From Glebionis coronaria (taxonomy: Eukaryota; Streptophyta; Magnoliopsida; Asterales; Asteraceae): 64,000 nucleotides of DNA. Shown in pieces: positions 18,350-29,950 of the stretch. Numbering within the stretch: position 1 is the first letter of the stretch; each line of letters starts with the position of its first letter. The stretch covers positions 523,678,618 to 523,742,617 of the forward strand of contig CM046882.1 of assembly GCA_025667525.1 (NCBI GenBank). The letters are read 5' to 3'. The position numbers and the translations under genes are program-made. The notes under the pieces were generated by a model. It did no database searches. It was given only the letters and a program-made list of their open reading frames with translations, and was not told the DNA's origin.

Positions 18350-20135
18350 TCAAAGAAAGGAAAGTTTATCGCCGATGATAAACTTATCCTTATAACGAGA
18401 AATTAATTTTTCTCGGGCATGAGCTTATATTCAAAACATTCCAAGTTTTTTAAAGCTCATGCACAAAGGCTTATAGATAAATCACAGTCTGTAACCCGTT
18501 CTTCAAAGAAAGGGAAGTTTATCTCGCAACGATAACTTACCCTCAAAAAGAGAAATTAAATTTTCTCGGACACGAGCTTCCGTTAGAACCATTCAAAGGT
18601 TTTAAGCTCGTGTAAAATGGCTCCTCGTTAAATGACAGACGATGACCCGGACTTCAGAGACATGGAAGTTAATCTACGCAACGATAACTTACCCTCAAAA
18701 CGAGAAATTAAGTTTTCTCGGACACGAGCTTATCTTAAAACCATTCAAAGGTTTTAAGCTCGTGTATATGGCTCATCGTTAAATGACAGACGATGACCCG
18801 GACTTCAGAGACAGGGAAGTTTATCCACACAACGATAACTTACCCTCTTAACGAGAAATTAAGTTTTCTTGGACATGAGCTTATCCTAAAACCATTCAAA
18901 GGTTTTAAGCTCGTGTATAAGGCTCTTCATTAAATATCACATGATGACCCGATCTTCAAATAAAGAAAAGTTTATCGTCGATAATAAACTTATCCTCAAA
19001 AACGAGAAATTAAATTTTCTCGGACACGAGCTTACTTTAAAACTATTCAACGGTTTTAAGCTCATGTAAAATGGTTCATTGTTAAATGTCAGACATTGAC
19101 CCTTTCTTCAAATAAAGGAAAGTTTATCACAGTTGATAAACTTACCCTTACAACGAGAAATTATTTTTTCTCAGGCATGAGCTTATATTAAAAACATTCG
19201 AAGTTTTTTAAGCTCATGCACAATGGTGTATAATTATATTTCAGATTATACCCCGGACCTCAAAGAAAGGAACGTTTATCGTCGATGATAAACTTATCCT
19301 TATAACGAGAAATTAATTTTTCTCGGGCATGAGCTTATATTAAAAACATTCGAAGTTTTTAAGCTCATGCACAATGACTTACAGTTAAATATCAGACTGT
19401 AACTCGGATTTCATATTTAGGATAGCTTATCTTTAAAGATAGCTTATCCTCGTAACGGGCAATTAAAATTTCTCGGTCATGAGCTTGTATTAAAACATTC
19501 CAAGTTTTAAGCTCAGAAAGGAAAGTGTATCTTTTAAATAAGAGAACTTTTCCTCATAACGGGAAATTCATCTTTCTCGGTCATGAGCTTTACGTTAAAA
19601 CATTCAAAGTTTTTCAAGCTCGTGAAAACGATTTCTAAGTAAATGTCAACTTAGAACTCGTTCTTCAACTAAAAGGAAAGTTTATCGCCGATGATAAACT
19701 TATCCTTACAACGAGAAATTAATTTTTCTCGGGCATGAGCTAATAATAAAAACATTCGAAGTTTTTAAGCTCATGCACAATGACTTACTGTTAAATATCA
19801 TACTGTAACTCGGACTTCATATTTAGGAAAGCTTATCTTTAAAGATAAGTTATCCTCGTAACGGGAAATTCATTTTTCTCGGTCATGAGCTTGTATTAAA
19901 ACATTCCAAGTTTTAAGCTCAGAAAGGAAAGTGTATCTTTTAAATAAGAGAACTTTTCCTCATAACGAGAAATTCATATTTCTCGGTCATGAGCTTTCCG
20001 TTAAAACATTCAAAGTTTTCAAGCTCATGAACACGACTTCTAAGTAAATGTCAACTTAGGACTCGTTCTCAGTTAAAAGGAAAGTTTATGGCCGATGATA
20101 AAGTTATCCTTAACAACGGGAAGTTTACAACTTCT
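18350..20135 (+). repeat. Array of about 13 stem-loop units, period about 151 bp, in E1
   Basis: The anchor ACGAGAAATT (or ACGGGAAATT) recurs at 18396, 18548, 18700, 18851, 19002, 19153, 19305, 19455, 19559, 19711, 19861, 19965 and 20115. The steps are 152, 152, 151, 151, 151, 152, 150, 104, 152, 150, 104 and 150. Each full unit has three inverted repeats: GTTTATCxxCGATGATAAAC, CGAGAAATTAATTTTTCTCG, and a long stem ACACGAGCTTA / TAAGCTCGTGT enclosing AAAACC-ATTCAAA-GGTTTT. Stem changes often look compensated (GAGCTTATA with CTCATGC in some units). The 104-bp steps are units lacking 47 bp and recur in a three-unit pattern. No long frame crosses it. Confidence 0.9.
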
Positions 20136-20470
20136 CGGACTTGAGCTCGTTTTGCAAGATATTCAACATCTTAAGCTCAAGTAATTGGTTTTCAAAACGT
20201 TGAACACAATTTTTCGAGAATTTCTCAAAAAGGTTTTCTAAATCTTTCAAAATTGTGTGTTCAAAAAATGTTTTGATAAAAAGAGCATGTCTTCTGGAAT
20301 CGATAATATTTACGATACTAGAAATGTCATTCAATAATGACACGGGGTTGTAAATAAAGTTCGAGCAGAAGTTCAAATGTTTTAAAACATGCTCAAAATG
20401 GTTTGCTATTATTTCAGATAGTAACCCACTTTTCATAATCAAGTCAAGCATTTCACCGGAAAGCTTTGAC
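20136..20470 (+). repeat. Larger nested inverted repeats closing the E1 array
   Basis: After the last regular unit come three further hairpins. They are ACTTGAGCT..AGCTCAAGT (20,140-20,182), TCAAAACGTTGAACACAATTTT pairing with AAAATTGTGTGTTCAAAAAATGTTTTGA (20,191-20,278), and GAGCATGT..ACATGCTC (20,282-20,397). The minus-strand frame at 20125-20451 is a by-product. A diverged version exists in E3 (about 37,680-37,860, reversed). Confidence 0.7.
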
Positions 20471-22998
20471 TCAACAACGGGAATTAATTTTCTCGGGCAT
20501 GGTTTACTTTATAACCATGTAAGGGATTGTGTTTACGTAATAACACAATCTAACACAAATTTATGTACGTGTCAGTGCATTTATTTGTTAAAACAAGAGA
20601 AATCTTGTTTTTATGAAGTTATCATCTCCACCAACCGTAGCAATTTACAATTGATATCTACATACTCGATGAGGCGACTACTCAAACGGTGACTACAACT
20701 CTTTCAATAGAACACGGGTCAACAATTGAGGGGGAGCAATTGTCCAGCATTCAGAATCTTTGACGCTGAAAGTGCCAAGTTCACATGTTGGTGTCAAGAC
20801 AACGATATCAATCAAATGGAGTCAAGAGATAACTTCAGACGTGATGAGGCGACCAACATTCGTGAACAAGAACCATGTGCTTCTTTCATATGATGTTCTT
20901 AATCATTCAGGTCCAACCTCATAAATCGCTAATCTTGTGAATTCATTATCATATATGATCTTTGCACGTGATAAATACCTTACACTTGTGTTTAAAAGGT
21001 ATTTAATTTACGTTTCAAATTCACCCACATTAATTTGAGGGGGAGCTTGTGGAAAGCATGAAGATAATTAGCTTTGCATTTTTCTTCCTAAATTTTCTTA
21101 AAATGCTATTAAATCAATTTATATTAAAAACATCGATTGGGTTAATATTTTTAATATGGGAGAGAAAATGCGATTTAATATGGGAAATGATTAATCATAA
21201 ATGGTTTGACTTAACGTGATAGCTCTTCCCGACATGTGCGAAATGTTTTTGGATATCGTGGCATATGTTAAGGGGGAGAAAAATGGATTTGCACTTCAAA
21301 ATGGATTTCATGGTGACATATACTTACCCAAAACATCTCTATTCACGACGGTGAAGATTGTGGTGACATAAGGATGGTAGGATAGGTTAAAGTCCAATGA
21401 TTCCTCTAGAACCGGAGGAATCTTCCCAAGGACATTCCATAGCTAGAAATAGTAGTCCTTAGAAAGGATGAAGAAAGATTGTGAACGTAGTTGAATGCCG
21501 ACCAAGTACTTAAGTTAGCACTGGAACAATCACAACAAGGTGCTAGTGATGACGTATTGGTAAGCGTTGAAGGGGTTGAAGAATGAAAAAGAATTGTAAA
21601 GATAAAGGGTGTAAAGAAAGAAGCCCTCCTTACAACTTAGGCAGAAACCGGGTCAATACATATGCTATTAAGATCATTGTCTAATGATTCTTGATATTGA
21701 AGACAGACATCATGGACCCATTGATGCAAGGCACAACCCATCCCAGCTAACTCAGATATCTCTTAAAAGATATTTGTTTTAATCATACGGAGACAACACA
21801 TTATCTATTGATTTATTCACTCCGAATAAATTGGTATTGAAATGGTGGCACTCCTCTCCAGCCTCCAATCACTAAAAATCCAAAATGCACGATTGAGTCT
21901 AGAGCCATTTGAGATCATCAAATATCTCATTAGGACACACTTTCATATTTCCTTGCTTCTTCACACACTATGAAAAGTAAGAAAGATCTTAAGAGTCCTA
22001 CGCAAAATCTTCATGATCTTGCCTGAACATCCAAGTAATACGAAAGTATTTACAATAAAGATGGAAATCCTTCTTGAGCGAATATCAAAAAGCTTATGGT
22101 AGGTGACTTGTGCGATTCTTTATGAATCAAACTTGTGATAACTGGAAAGCAACAGTGGTTTAATTCTTAAATGAATTTAAACACGTTCCAGGCCTCTACG
22201 CAATATCTTAGTGATCTTGCCAGAACAATCAGAGTGATACCTTAGTGTTCACAGTGATGAGTGGAAATCCTTCTAGTGTTAACCTCAAACAGCACTTGGT
22301 AGGTAACTTGCAAGATTCTATACGAATCAAGCTCGTGACAACTGGAAAGCAATGATGGTGCGGTTCTTAATTGAATTTCACTTGTTCAAGGAACATGAAT
22401 TGACGGCTTCAAATCATGCGGATATTATTATCCAAATGATTCACTCTTTACGTTCGCAGTCAGCTTTGGACGGTCGAGTAAAGAGAACGGGTTTACCCGC
22501 GAAATCTTGTCAAGGAGGTTCTTTATTGAAACTACCTGCCACAAGTACGATATTTAATATCGTCCAACGGTCTTCACCGACCGGAGGTAAAATGCTACCG
22601 AATTAGAATGAAATGTTCAAGGCCATTTCATCCATGTATATGGTTTGTTGATAACTGTCTTATGCAGCGTAACAAGAAGGTGGCATTGCGGTGTACAATC
22701 TAGAAGAATTCGTCACCACATGCTTATACTGCATACACTCAGTACTTCAACGAATTCAAGAAAGTCTGAAGGTCAAGTCTTCCGCTGTATCAAACTCTGA
22801 AGCTTTCAAGAATTATAAAGGTATAAGTATGTGGAACATGAAGTCACGAAGAGGCGAATATCACAAGTGATGAATGCACAAGGTCAAGGCAAGGAAACAT
22901 GCTCAAGGCTAAAGTCAAAGATCACATCAAGTATATTCACAAGAACAAGATCGAAGACTCGAGCATAGTATGCTAGGTTTAAGATTTTGTAAAATGGT
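20471..22998 (+). other. E1 3' non-coding domain conserved with E3
   Basis: About 2.5 kb matches E3 (35,210-37,670, reversed) closely. One 70-bp stretch around 22,450-22,515 (GCAGTCAGCTTTGGACGGTC..., GGGTTTACCCGCGAAATC) is essentially identical. Single-base indels between the copies break any shared frame, so conservation is not protein-coding. It contains a direct duplication of about 198 bp (from 21,999 and from 22,197, each with TACGCAAxATCTT and GGAAATCCTTCT). The frame at 22352-22606 is not conserved. Confidence 0.7.
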
Positions 22999-23135
22999 GT
23001 GACCTCCCTTTGGGGGAGATTGTTGGAAATACGTTTTTCCAAGGAAAGTCTCGGTCACATCATTATTAGCATAGATCACGAGCTATAGACTATTTAGGAC
23101 ATTGTAACTTAGAGTGACCTCCCTTTGGGGGAGAT
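22999..23135 (+). repeat. Duplicated polypurine tract with truncated LTR start
   Basis: GTGACCTCCCTTTGGGGGAGAT followed by TGTTGGAAATACG appears at about 23,000-23,035 and again at about 23,114-23,148, the second being the true 3' LTR start. Between them only about 25 bp of LTR-like sequence remains. The element therefore has two polypurine tracts in tandem, 114 bp apart. Confidence 0.8.
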
Positions 23136-23416
23136 TGTTGGAAATACATTTTTACGTATTTAGAAAGGATCGGTCACTCCAATGATATTGGGCTCGTGAT
23201 CCAATATAGCCCATATAGCCCACATGTAGGGTGGGCTATATAAACGCCCCTCCTAGCATGTTAGGAGGGGTTGAACACTTTCATTTCATCACATTCCATA
23301 TTTCTTTCATCTCTCTCCTTTCTCTCTCTACCTTTCTCTCTCTAAGTTCTCCATTCTCCATCCATATTAATAGATTAATCATACAATGCCTAATCCTTAG
23401 AAAATAGGATCCTACA
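23136..23416 (+). repeat. E1 3' LTR
   Basis: 281 bp; differs from the 5' LTR by a handful of substitutions (ATACATTT for ATACGTTT, GATCCAATATAG for GACCAATATAG). It is followed by the duplication TTTGG and 187 bp of AT-rich host flank (23,422-23,608) before E2. Confidence 0.93.
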
Positions 23417-23608
23417 TTTGGGTTACAAGTTTAGAAGCAGATACCATCTACCTATACTAATACTATCTAAGAAATAAAAATGTCTTTGTCGGAGTGGATT
23501 ATATCTACTCTATCAACATTCATGTGAGCTATTTATCTACAGACTTAAATATACACCAACTTATTATCTTTACCTTTGTATTATGAAGTCAATAATCAAG
23601 AATATATT

Positions 23609-24825
23609 TGTAGAAACAAGAAAGGGGGGTGAATAGTTTCTTAAAATTTACTTGTAAAAAAGACGGTTTTCAAAAATCCTTTTCAAAAACTTAGACTTGA
23701 CTGATTATATGAAACCTTCTTATACACAATATGAACAAGGTATAGTGAAACTAAACTAATAATCACAAGTATAAAGAGATAAGGGAAAGAAAGATCAAAC
23801 CAAACACCAAGGATTTATAGTGGTTCGGCAATGAAGCTCACTCCTCGTCCCTACTCCACTCCTCGAGTACTCCTTACTCGAGAGTTCACTAATCAACAAG
23901 CTCCTTAAGGTGGAGAAACCGTACACAACGTTGCTTATCCAATTTCCGACTCTAAGCTAAAAGTTGAGCCCTAATCTTAGCTATGACTAATCTACACTAG
24001 TATACTTTAAGGACCAAGTATAAATCTTAATACATACACAACTTACAAATAGACACAACTACTTGGATCTTCACAACAATGACACAACAAAGAATAAATA
24101 AGATTTGATCTTCAATGGATCTTTAAGGTAGACATAACACTTCAAGGATGAAAGTGTTCTTCTCTTTGCACTTGGAGAGGAAGATATGGGAGAAGAAAGA
24201 TTCACTTCTAAACAAGTAGTAATCAACCAAATGACCAAGGATTTGAGTGATTTTAGAAGAATGAAAGAATCTGGAAATATATGTGCAAAAGAGGTGAAGA
24301 GAAAATCTGATAATGGTCCACTATTTATAAGACAAGGCTCCAACGGCTATATCTGCCCACGGTTCTTTATTGCAGCCCGCGGTTCCTTATCGATAAGGAA
24401 CCGCATAGATACTTAAGGAACCGCTGGAGTAGACTCCGCTCCTTTTTTATCTTTTAGTGGTATGATTCGAATCTGGTGATTAAAATATCCTGAAAGGATA
24501 TTCTAAACTAAGATAGAATATGCCATTTTCAAAATTTCAAATATTTAATTTAATAAAGCATTTTCTTAAAAATAAAGTTTAATAAAAACTTGTCACACTT
24601 AATAAAAAGTGAGTTTTAAGAAAAGATTAAATCCTTGATCACTTAATTAGGATGAGTACTTGTTAGTACATACCTTAAGTGATAACGGTTGAAATGAAAA
24701 ATACTTGAACTCAATAATTCGTTTTTCGTTGTTTTCGTAAATGCTTGTTTTTACATATTGTTGTACTCAAAACAAAGCGAGACCGAAAAATGCAAGTAAC
24801 GTTTTTAGGCGTCATTGCATTAATA
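23609..24825 (-). repeat. E2 3' LTR
   Basis: 1,217 bp; its minus-strand start TATTAATGCAATGACG has lost the usual TG (compare TGTTAATGCAATG in the partner LTR). It ends TTTCTACA. It carries TATA box CTTATAAATAG (about 24,328-24,338) and the GGTTCC palindrome cluster upstream of it. Confidence 0.9.
24359..24440. repeat. GGTTCC/GGAACC palindrome cluster in E2 3' LTR
   Basis: A perfect 22-bp palindrome GGTTCCTTATCGATAAGGAACC (24381-24402) with two further AGGAACCGC/GCGGTT words on its sides. It lies 25-110 bp upstream of the LTR's TATA box on the minus strand. Confidence 0.85.
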
Positions 24826-25300
24826 ATATCCCCCTTTTGATTTCGACAATACATAAACTCAATCACATTGAAAACAAGATTTTCGAAGACGAGTTTATTT
24901 CACTTCTCCTCCTTTGTCGAAGCAAAAAGGTTTCAAAAGTCTTTGTAGAAGAGAAGAATCGGACTTTGCAAATGCTCCCCTTTGGTGCTAACTCCCCCTT
25001 GCTTGGGGCACCAAGGAATCGAGATATGGTGACAAGCTACATAGAAGGGTTAGTAGAAGAGAAGAGACACCCAACAAGATATAGCAAATGTCACACAAAA
25101 ATAATAAAAGAGAAGAGACCAAGATCCAAGGTAAGTCATGTTAAAAGGAAAAACATGAATAATAGATACAAGGAAACAAAACATATAAAGACGTATGTAA
25201 AAATAAAACAAGCCAAAATAAAAGCATAAATCTAATCCTAGTTAAACTAGAACTCTAAGATTTGCTTAAACTAGATGTCTTGAAGATAAGCAACAAATGC

Positions 25301-25658
25301 TTAGATAAAAGACAAGGTAGTGGCGGAAGGAGGTGGTGGTGGCTTGGTAGTGATCTCATAGTCATAGTGAAGAGGAGGTTTGACTAAGAGACTTTTGATG
25401 TAATTCAACTCCTCATAGATATGAGCCATAGTAAGATGTTGATATTGACAACAATGACAATATGTTCCATGATGTATGACATTATCATGTGAAGGAGGAA
25501 GAATACTAATGGGTAGAGGTGGAAGAAAAGAAGTTCCACAATCAACATTCTTAGAAGAAGAAGAAATGTGATTTTTGAGTGTTCTTGGGTGAATTGAGAT
25601 TGAAAGCAATTGGAGAAAATGGAGGAGAATCAAGGCTTTTATTTGGAGAATAAGACAT
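25301..25658 (-). pseudogene. E2 copy of the post-pol accessory ORF (one frameshift)
   Basis: It starts at an ATG (25658) with MSYSPNKSLDS and ends ATTLSFI-stop at 25301. A one-base insertion in the A-run near 25,570 shifts the frame. It contains CHCCQYQH and LNYIKSLLVKPPLHYDYE, then a Pro run. The same ORF is uninterrupted in E4 (58945-59301). It matches no family I know; see the E4 entry. Confidence 0.65.
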
Positions 25659-25804
25659 TTTGATTTGAGAAAGGATACAAAATGCTTAGGGTTAAATAGA
25701 GAAAGCTCAAGATATTTTGAGGGTGGTCAAAGGGTTGAAATAAAGATTCCAAAAAGTGTTGGAACAAATTTGGAGTTTTAGAAATACCTGAAATAGGAAG
25801 CACT

Positions 25805-25880
25805 ATACGCGGTTCCTTTTCTCCACCGGCGGTTCCAAATCGATATGGAGTCGCGGTCTCTTTAAAGAACCGCCCAGAAT
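25805..25880. repeat. GCGGTTCC cluster in the E2 3' spacer
   Basis: ACGCGGTTCC, GGCGGTTCC and reverse-complement AAGAACCGCC occur within 75 bp, at the same place relative to the accessory ORF as the cluster at 58,735-58,800 in E4. Confidence 0.75.
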
Positions 25881-26358
25881 GGTTAATTTTGGTGATGAAG
25901 GAGGATTTTCTAATTCAGTAAATCCTATTTTTCTAGTCTAACTAATCATAGAGATATGCTAAAAAGCAAAGATATACAAAGAAAACACACATGAACTCAC
26001 CAAACAAGGTTTTGACTAAAATACATGGATTTTTAAAGAAAATCGATGTTGGAGGTGTGTGGAACTAGACAACAAGTCATGACACAATGATCCTCCATAG
26101 TTCATTTTTGTTCTTGCTATATTTGAGAGACACATACATATGAATTATGTAAGCTCAATATTAATAGCAAGAAGCTATGAAAAACGTTTTTAGATTGAAT
26201 TAACAATGCAAAAACATTTCTCGACCATTTTCGAAAGAACTTTGAGAATTTTTTAAAAAAAGAGAAGAGATGTTTTCCAAAAAGAGTTTGTAAGACTCAA
26301 TGACTCAAAGAAAGAAAAGACTCAAAAGAGAAAAAGACTCGATTAATAAAATGCGTAA

Positions 26359-29300
26359 TCAAGGAATATGTTCCATTAAACCTAGACCTATACGCAAGTA
26401 ATTAAAAGGTTCCCTCTTAAGTGGCTTACTGAAGATATCAGCTAAGTTTTCTACCAAGGGCACCTTCTCAATCGAAATGTTCCCCTTTTAAACATTATCC
26501 TTAAGGAAATGGTGGCGAATCTCTATGTGCTTAGTTCGCGAATGTTGCACGGGATTCTTGTTAAGGTCTATTGCACCCTTATTGTCGCACATGATAGGAA
26601 CATCATCAAGAGAAATCATGTAATCAACAAGCGCTTGCTTCATCCATAGAGCTTGTTGACAAGCTTTACCGGCACTCACATACTCGGCTTCCGTGGTGGA
26701 TATTGCAAGAGCGGTTTGTTTCTTGGAGAACCAAGAAGTTAAACAACAACCCATGAAGGTACAAACTCCACTAGTGCTTTTCCGATCCACATAGTCTCCC
26801 GCATGATCTGAATCCGCGTAGACAATGGTTTCTACGCTGGCCCATTTAGGATACCATAATATTAAATGTATAGTTCCTTAATGTATCGAAAGATACGCTT
26901 AACCGCTTCAAGGTGAGAGGTTTTGGGAGCCTCTTGGAAGCGAGAACAAAGGCAAACACTAAACATGATATCCGATCGACTTGTCGTTAGGGTTACTACA
27001 AACTACCAATCATACGTCTATATTTGTTGTTGTCTACCGACTCGCAATCATCATCTACGGTGAGTTTAGTATCCTAGGCCATATGGGTCTTCATCGGTCT
27101 AGAGTCTTCTAATCCAAATTTCTTTAGCATTTCTTTAACATACTTGGATTGATTAAAGAAAATACCATCGTCCATTTGTTTGATTTGGAGTCCTAAAAAG
27201 AAGTTAAGTTCTCCCATCATACTCATTTTAAACTCGTCATGCATGATTTTGGCAAAGTCATCACACAATGATTGACAAGTTGAACCAAATATAATGTCAT
27301 CAACATATATTTGTACGATAATGAGGTGAGAACCTTTCTTCTTTGTAAAGAGCATATTGTCTACCATCCCCATGGTATACTCATGTTTTACAAGAAACGC
27401 TTTAAGTCTATCATACCAAGCTTTGGGTGCTTGTTTGAGACCATAAAGAGCTTTCTTAAGCTTTTAAACATGATCCGGTTTCTCAAAATAAATGAAGCCG
27501 AGAGGTTGAGCCACATATACCTCCTCATTGATCAACCCGTTAAGAAACACGCTCTTTACATCCATTTGTTGACGCTTAAAGTCTAAGGCACAAGCGTAGG
27601 CTAAAAGGATTCTAATGGATTCTAATCTTGCTACGGGTGCGTATGTCTCTTCATAGTTAATACCTTCTTATTGATTATAGCCTTGAACTACAAGTCTAGC
27701 CTTGTTACGCGACACAACACCATTCTCGTCTAACGTATTCCTATATACCCATTTGGTTCCTATAATGGTCGAACTTCTAGGTGGAGGAACAAGTTCCCAA
27801 ACGTCATTAGCAATGAATTGATTCAATTCTTCTTGCATGGCGATGACCCAACTCTCGTCCATTAAAGCTTCTTTAACATTCTTTGGTTCAATCAAGGAGA
27901 CGAAACAAAAGAAGTTACTTTGATTTTGGACTTGAGATCTTAGGGTCCTTTGATTTAATTCGCCTATGACGTTGTCGAGGGCATGATCCTTTGACTCCTT
28001 AATGTTTACTCCCTTTTCAACATTAAGGTCTTCAACTCCTATGTTTCTAACATCTTTGGCTTTGACTATGTCTATTTCATCCAAGTCATCATCTACCAAA
28101 GGTGATGTCTTAGATGAAGGAGGGGTTTCATCAAATGTCACGTTAAGTGATTCTTCAGTTACACCCGAGGTTCTATTGAGGACTATGTAGGCTTTGCTAG
28201 TTTGGGAATAACCTAAAAAGATACCTTCGTATGACTTTGGGTCGAACTTAGTAAGGTAATCTTTGGTGTTGAGAATTAAGCACTTGCTTCCAAACACCCT
28301 AAAGTATTCCGATGAGGGCTTCTTACCTTTAAGAATCTCATAGGGGGTCATTCCTAGGAAAGGTCGAATAAGAATTCGGTTGAGAATATAAGTCGATGTC
28401 TCCACGACATTGCACCAAAAATTTTGAGACAAAGATTGCTCGTTTAAAATTGTCCTACTCATCTTTGGATGGTCCTATTCTTCCTTTCAACTACCCCATT
28501 TGATTGTGGAATGCGAGGAGCTGAGAAGTTATGGGTAATACCATGAGCTTCACAAAAGGCACTAAATTTTACTTCATTATCAAATTCCCTACCATGATCC
28601 GTCCTAATAGAGACAATTGAACATCCTAGTTGATTTTGGATTCTTTGACTAAAGATTTCGTAATGATCAAAAGCCTTATTCTTAGACGCCCAAAATCTAG
28701 TCCAAGTGAATCTAGAATAGTCGTCAATAATGACTAGGGTATAAAGGTTACCACCATAACTCCGTATGGCGGAAGGTCCAAAGAGATCCATATGTAGGAT
28801 CTCTAAGCACCGAGAGGTCGAAACCAAATTCTTGGCTTTGTGACTTGAGTGAACTTGCTTCCCAACTTTGCAAGCATCACAAAAGTGACTATCAAACTTC
28901 ATCTTGGGGAGATGTCTTACCAACTCCTTAGAGACTAAAGATTGAATTAAACGCATATTAGCGTGACCTAATCTCCTATGCCAAAGAGTAGAACTATCAT
29001 CTAAAGTCTTTAGACATAAGTTGTCCTTTGATTTCCTATTGACCTTCATGACATAAAGCCCATGCTTTCTAACACATTTTCCAATGACCTTTCCATCTTT
29101 TACGATTTCACTGTCATATTCCGAAAAGATGATCTTACACTTATTTTCACAAATTTGACCTATACTTAGAAGGTTAAAACCTAAGTTATCTACGTGCTCT
29201 ACATTTTCAATGGTCATAGAGTCAAGAGAAACCGTACCTTTGCCAATAATATTACCACGTCGATTACTTGCGAATGTAACGTTACCTCCATCATATGCTT

Positions 29301-29391
29301 TGTAGTGTGAGAACAAACTTCGATTACCCATCATGTGTTTAGAACATCCACTATCCTTAATCCACTTGTCGGGCTCTAAATCGATTCCCAA
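26359..29391 (-). pseudogene. E2 Copia pol: protease-integrase-RT-RNase H
   Basis: PR-INT (28459-29391) is intact. It has protease IKDSGCSKHMMGN, the H-H-C-C zinc site (WHRRLGH .. HFCDACKVGK), and the integrase triad in HMDLFGP, IRTDHGREF and NGVVERKN. A frameshift near 28,460 separates the integrase C-terminus and RT start (27668-28462: WVIAMQEELNQF, IGTKWVYRN). Further breaks follow in RT ([10 protein letters not shown] at about 27,285-27,315) and RNase H (26488-26790: DRKSTSGVCTFMG, STTEAEYVSAGKA). The frame ends at TGA 26359. Not functional as one polyprotein. Confidence 0.88.
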
Positions 29392-29876
29392 ACATATCTA
29401 GGTAACAACACACAAGATCAAACATTTGGTCCCCAATATCTCATGGGACCAAAGTTGTTAGTTCCAAAACATTCCCCATGGGGAAAACTATTGTTGTTGA
29501 AAATTGTTCCAATTCATATGGCCATTTTGTTGTCCATTGTTTCTCCTAGGTGTCTTTGATCTTGATCTAGAATTATTATTATTTCTTCTAGGTGTTGGAG
29601 TTTTACTTCTAGGTCATGACTTAGCTTGATCGTTCCTTTTTGGTGTAGGTGTTCTACTTCTAGGTTTTGACTCATTTGGTACTCTTGGAGAAGTAGATGT
29701 TTGTCTAGATAAGTTTCTAGTTCCCATTAGAGGTTTACTCAAGCGCTTGTAGAATTTATCTAGAGTGGGCTTTTCAAGAATAGGTACTCTGACCTTGTTA
29801 ATAAGAATATGTTTTAGCCCTTCACCTAAAATAGAATTTTCAGAAAGTTTAGGATTTTCACAAAAACCACCCTCTG

Positions 29877-29950
29877 TTCGCAGTTCGTTATCAGTACCCG
29901 CGGTTCCATAGAAATAGGGAACCGCGCCATATACTGGCGTACCGCGTACA
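29877..29950. repeat. GCGGTTCC hairpin inside E2 gag
   Basis: CGCGGTTCC (29899-29907) pairs perfectly with GGAACCGCG (29918-29926) across a 10-nt loop, and a GTACCGCGTAC palindrome follows. It sits between the coiled-coil and SR-rich parts of Gag, the same site as 54,213-54,290 in E4. Confidence 0.85.

Larger units (their letters stand above)
13653..23416 (+). mobile_element. E1: complete non-autonomous LTR retrotransposon (9.76 kb), Copia-related
   Basis: Two LTRs of 280 and 281 bp begin TGTTGGAAATAC and end CTACA. A perfect 5-bp duplication TTTGG lies at 13648-13652 and 23417-23421. A Met-type primer site follows the 5' LTR and a purine tract precedes the 3' LTR. The 9.2-kb interior encodes one Gag-like frame but no protease, integrase or RT, so the element must be mobilised in trans. 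Its 3' third is homologous, reversed, to the 3' spacer of E3 (35,210-37,860), and its LTR start matches E3's LTR start. The E3 copia family is therefore the likely helper. The LTRs differ at few positions, suggesting fairly recent insertion. Confidence 0.92.

Noticed and set aside
18350..20135. CRISPR-like array
   Set aside because: Regular spacing, but the spacers are themselves repeated, units are about 151 bp, the context is a plant LTR element, and no cas genes exist.
22352..22606. 84-aa frame in the E1 3' domain
   Set aside because: The homologous DNA in E3 is very similar but carries indels that break the frame, so conservation is at the nucleotide level.
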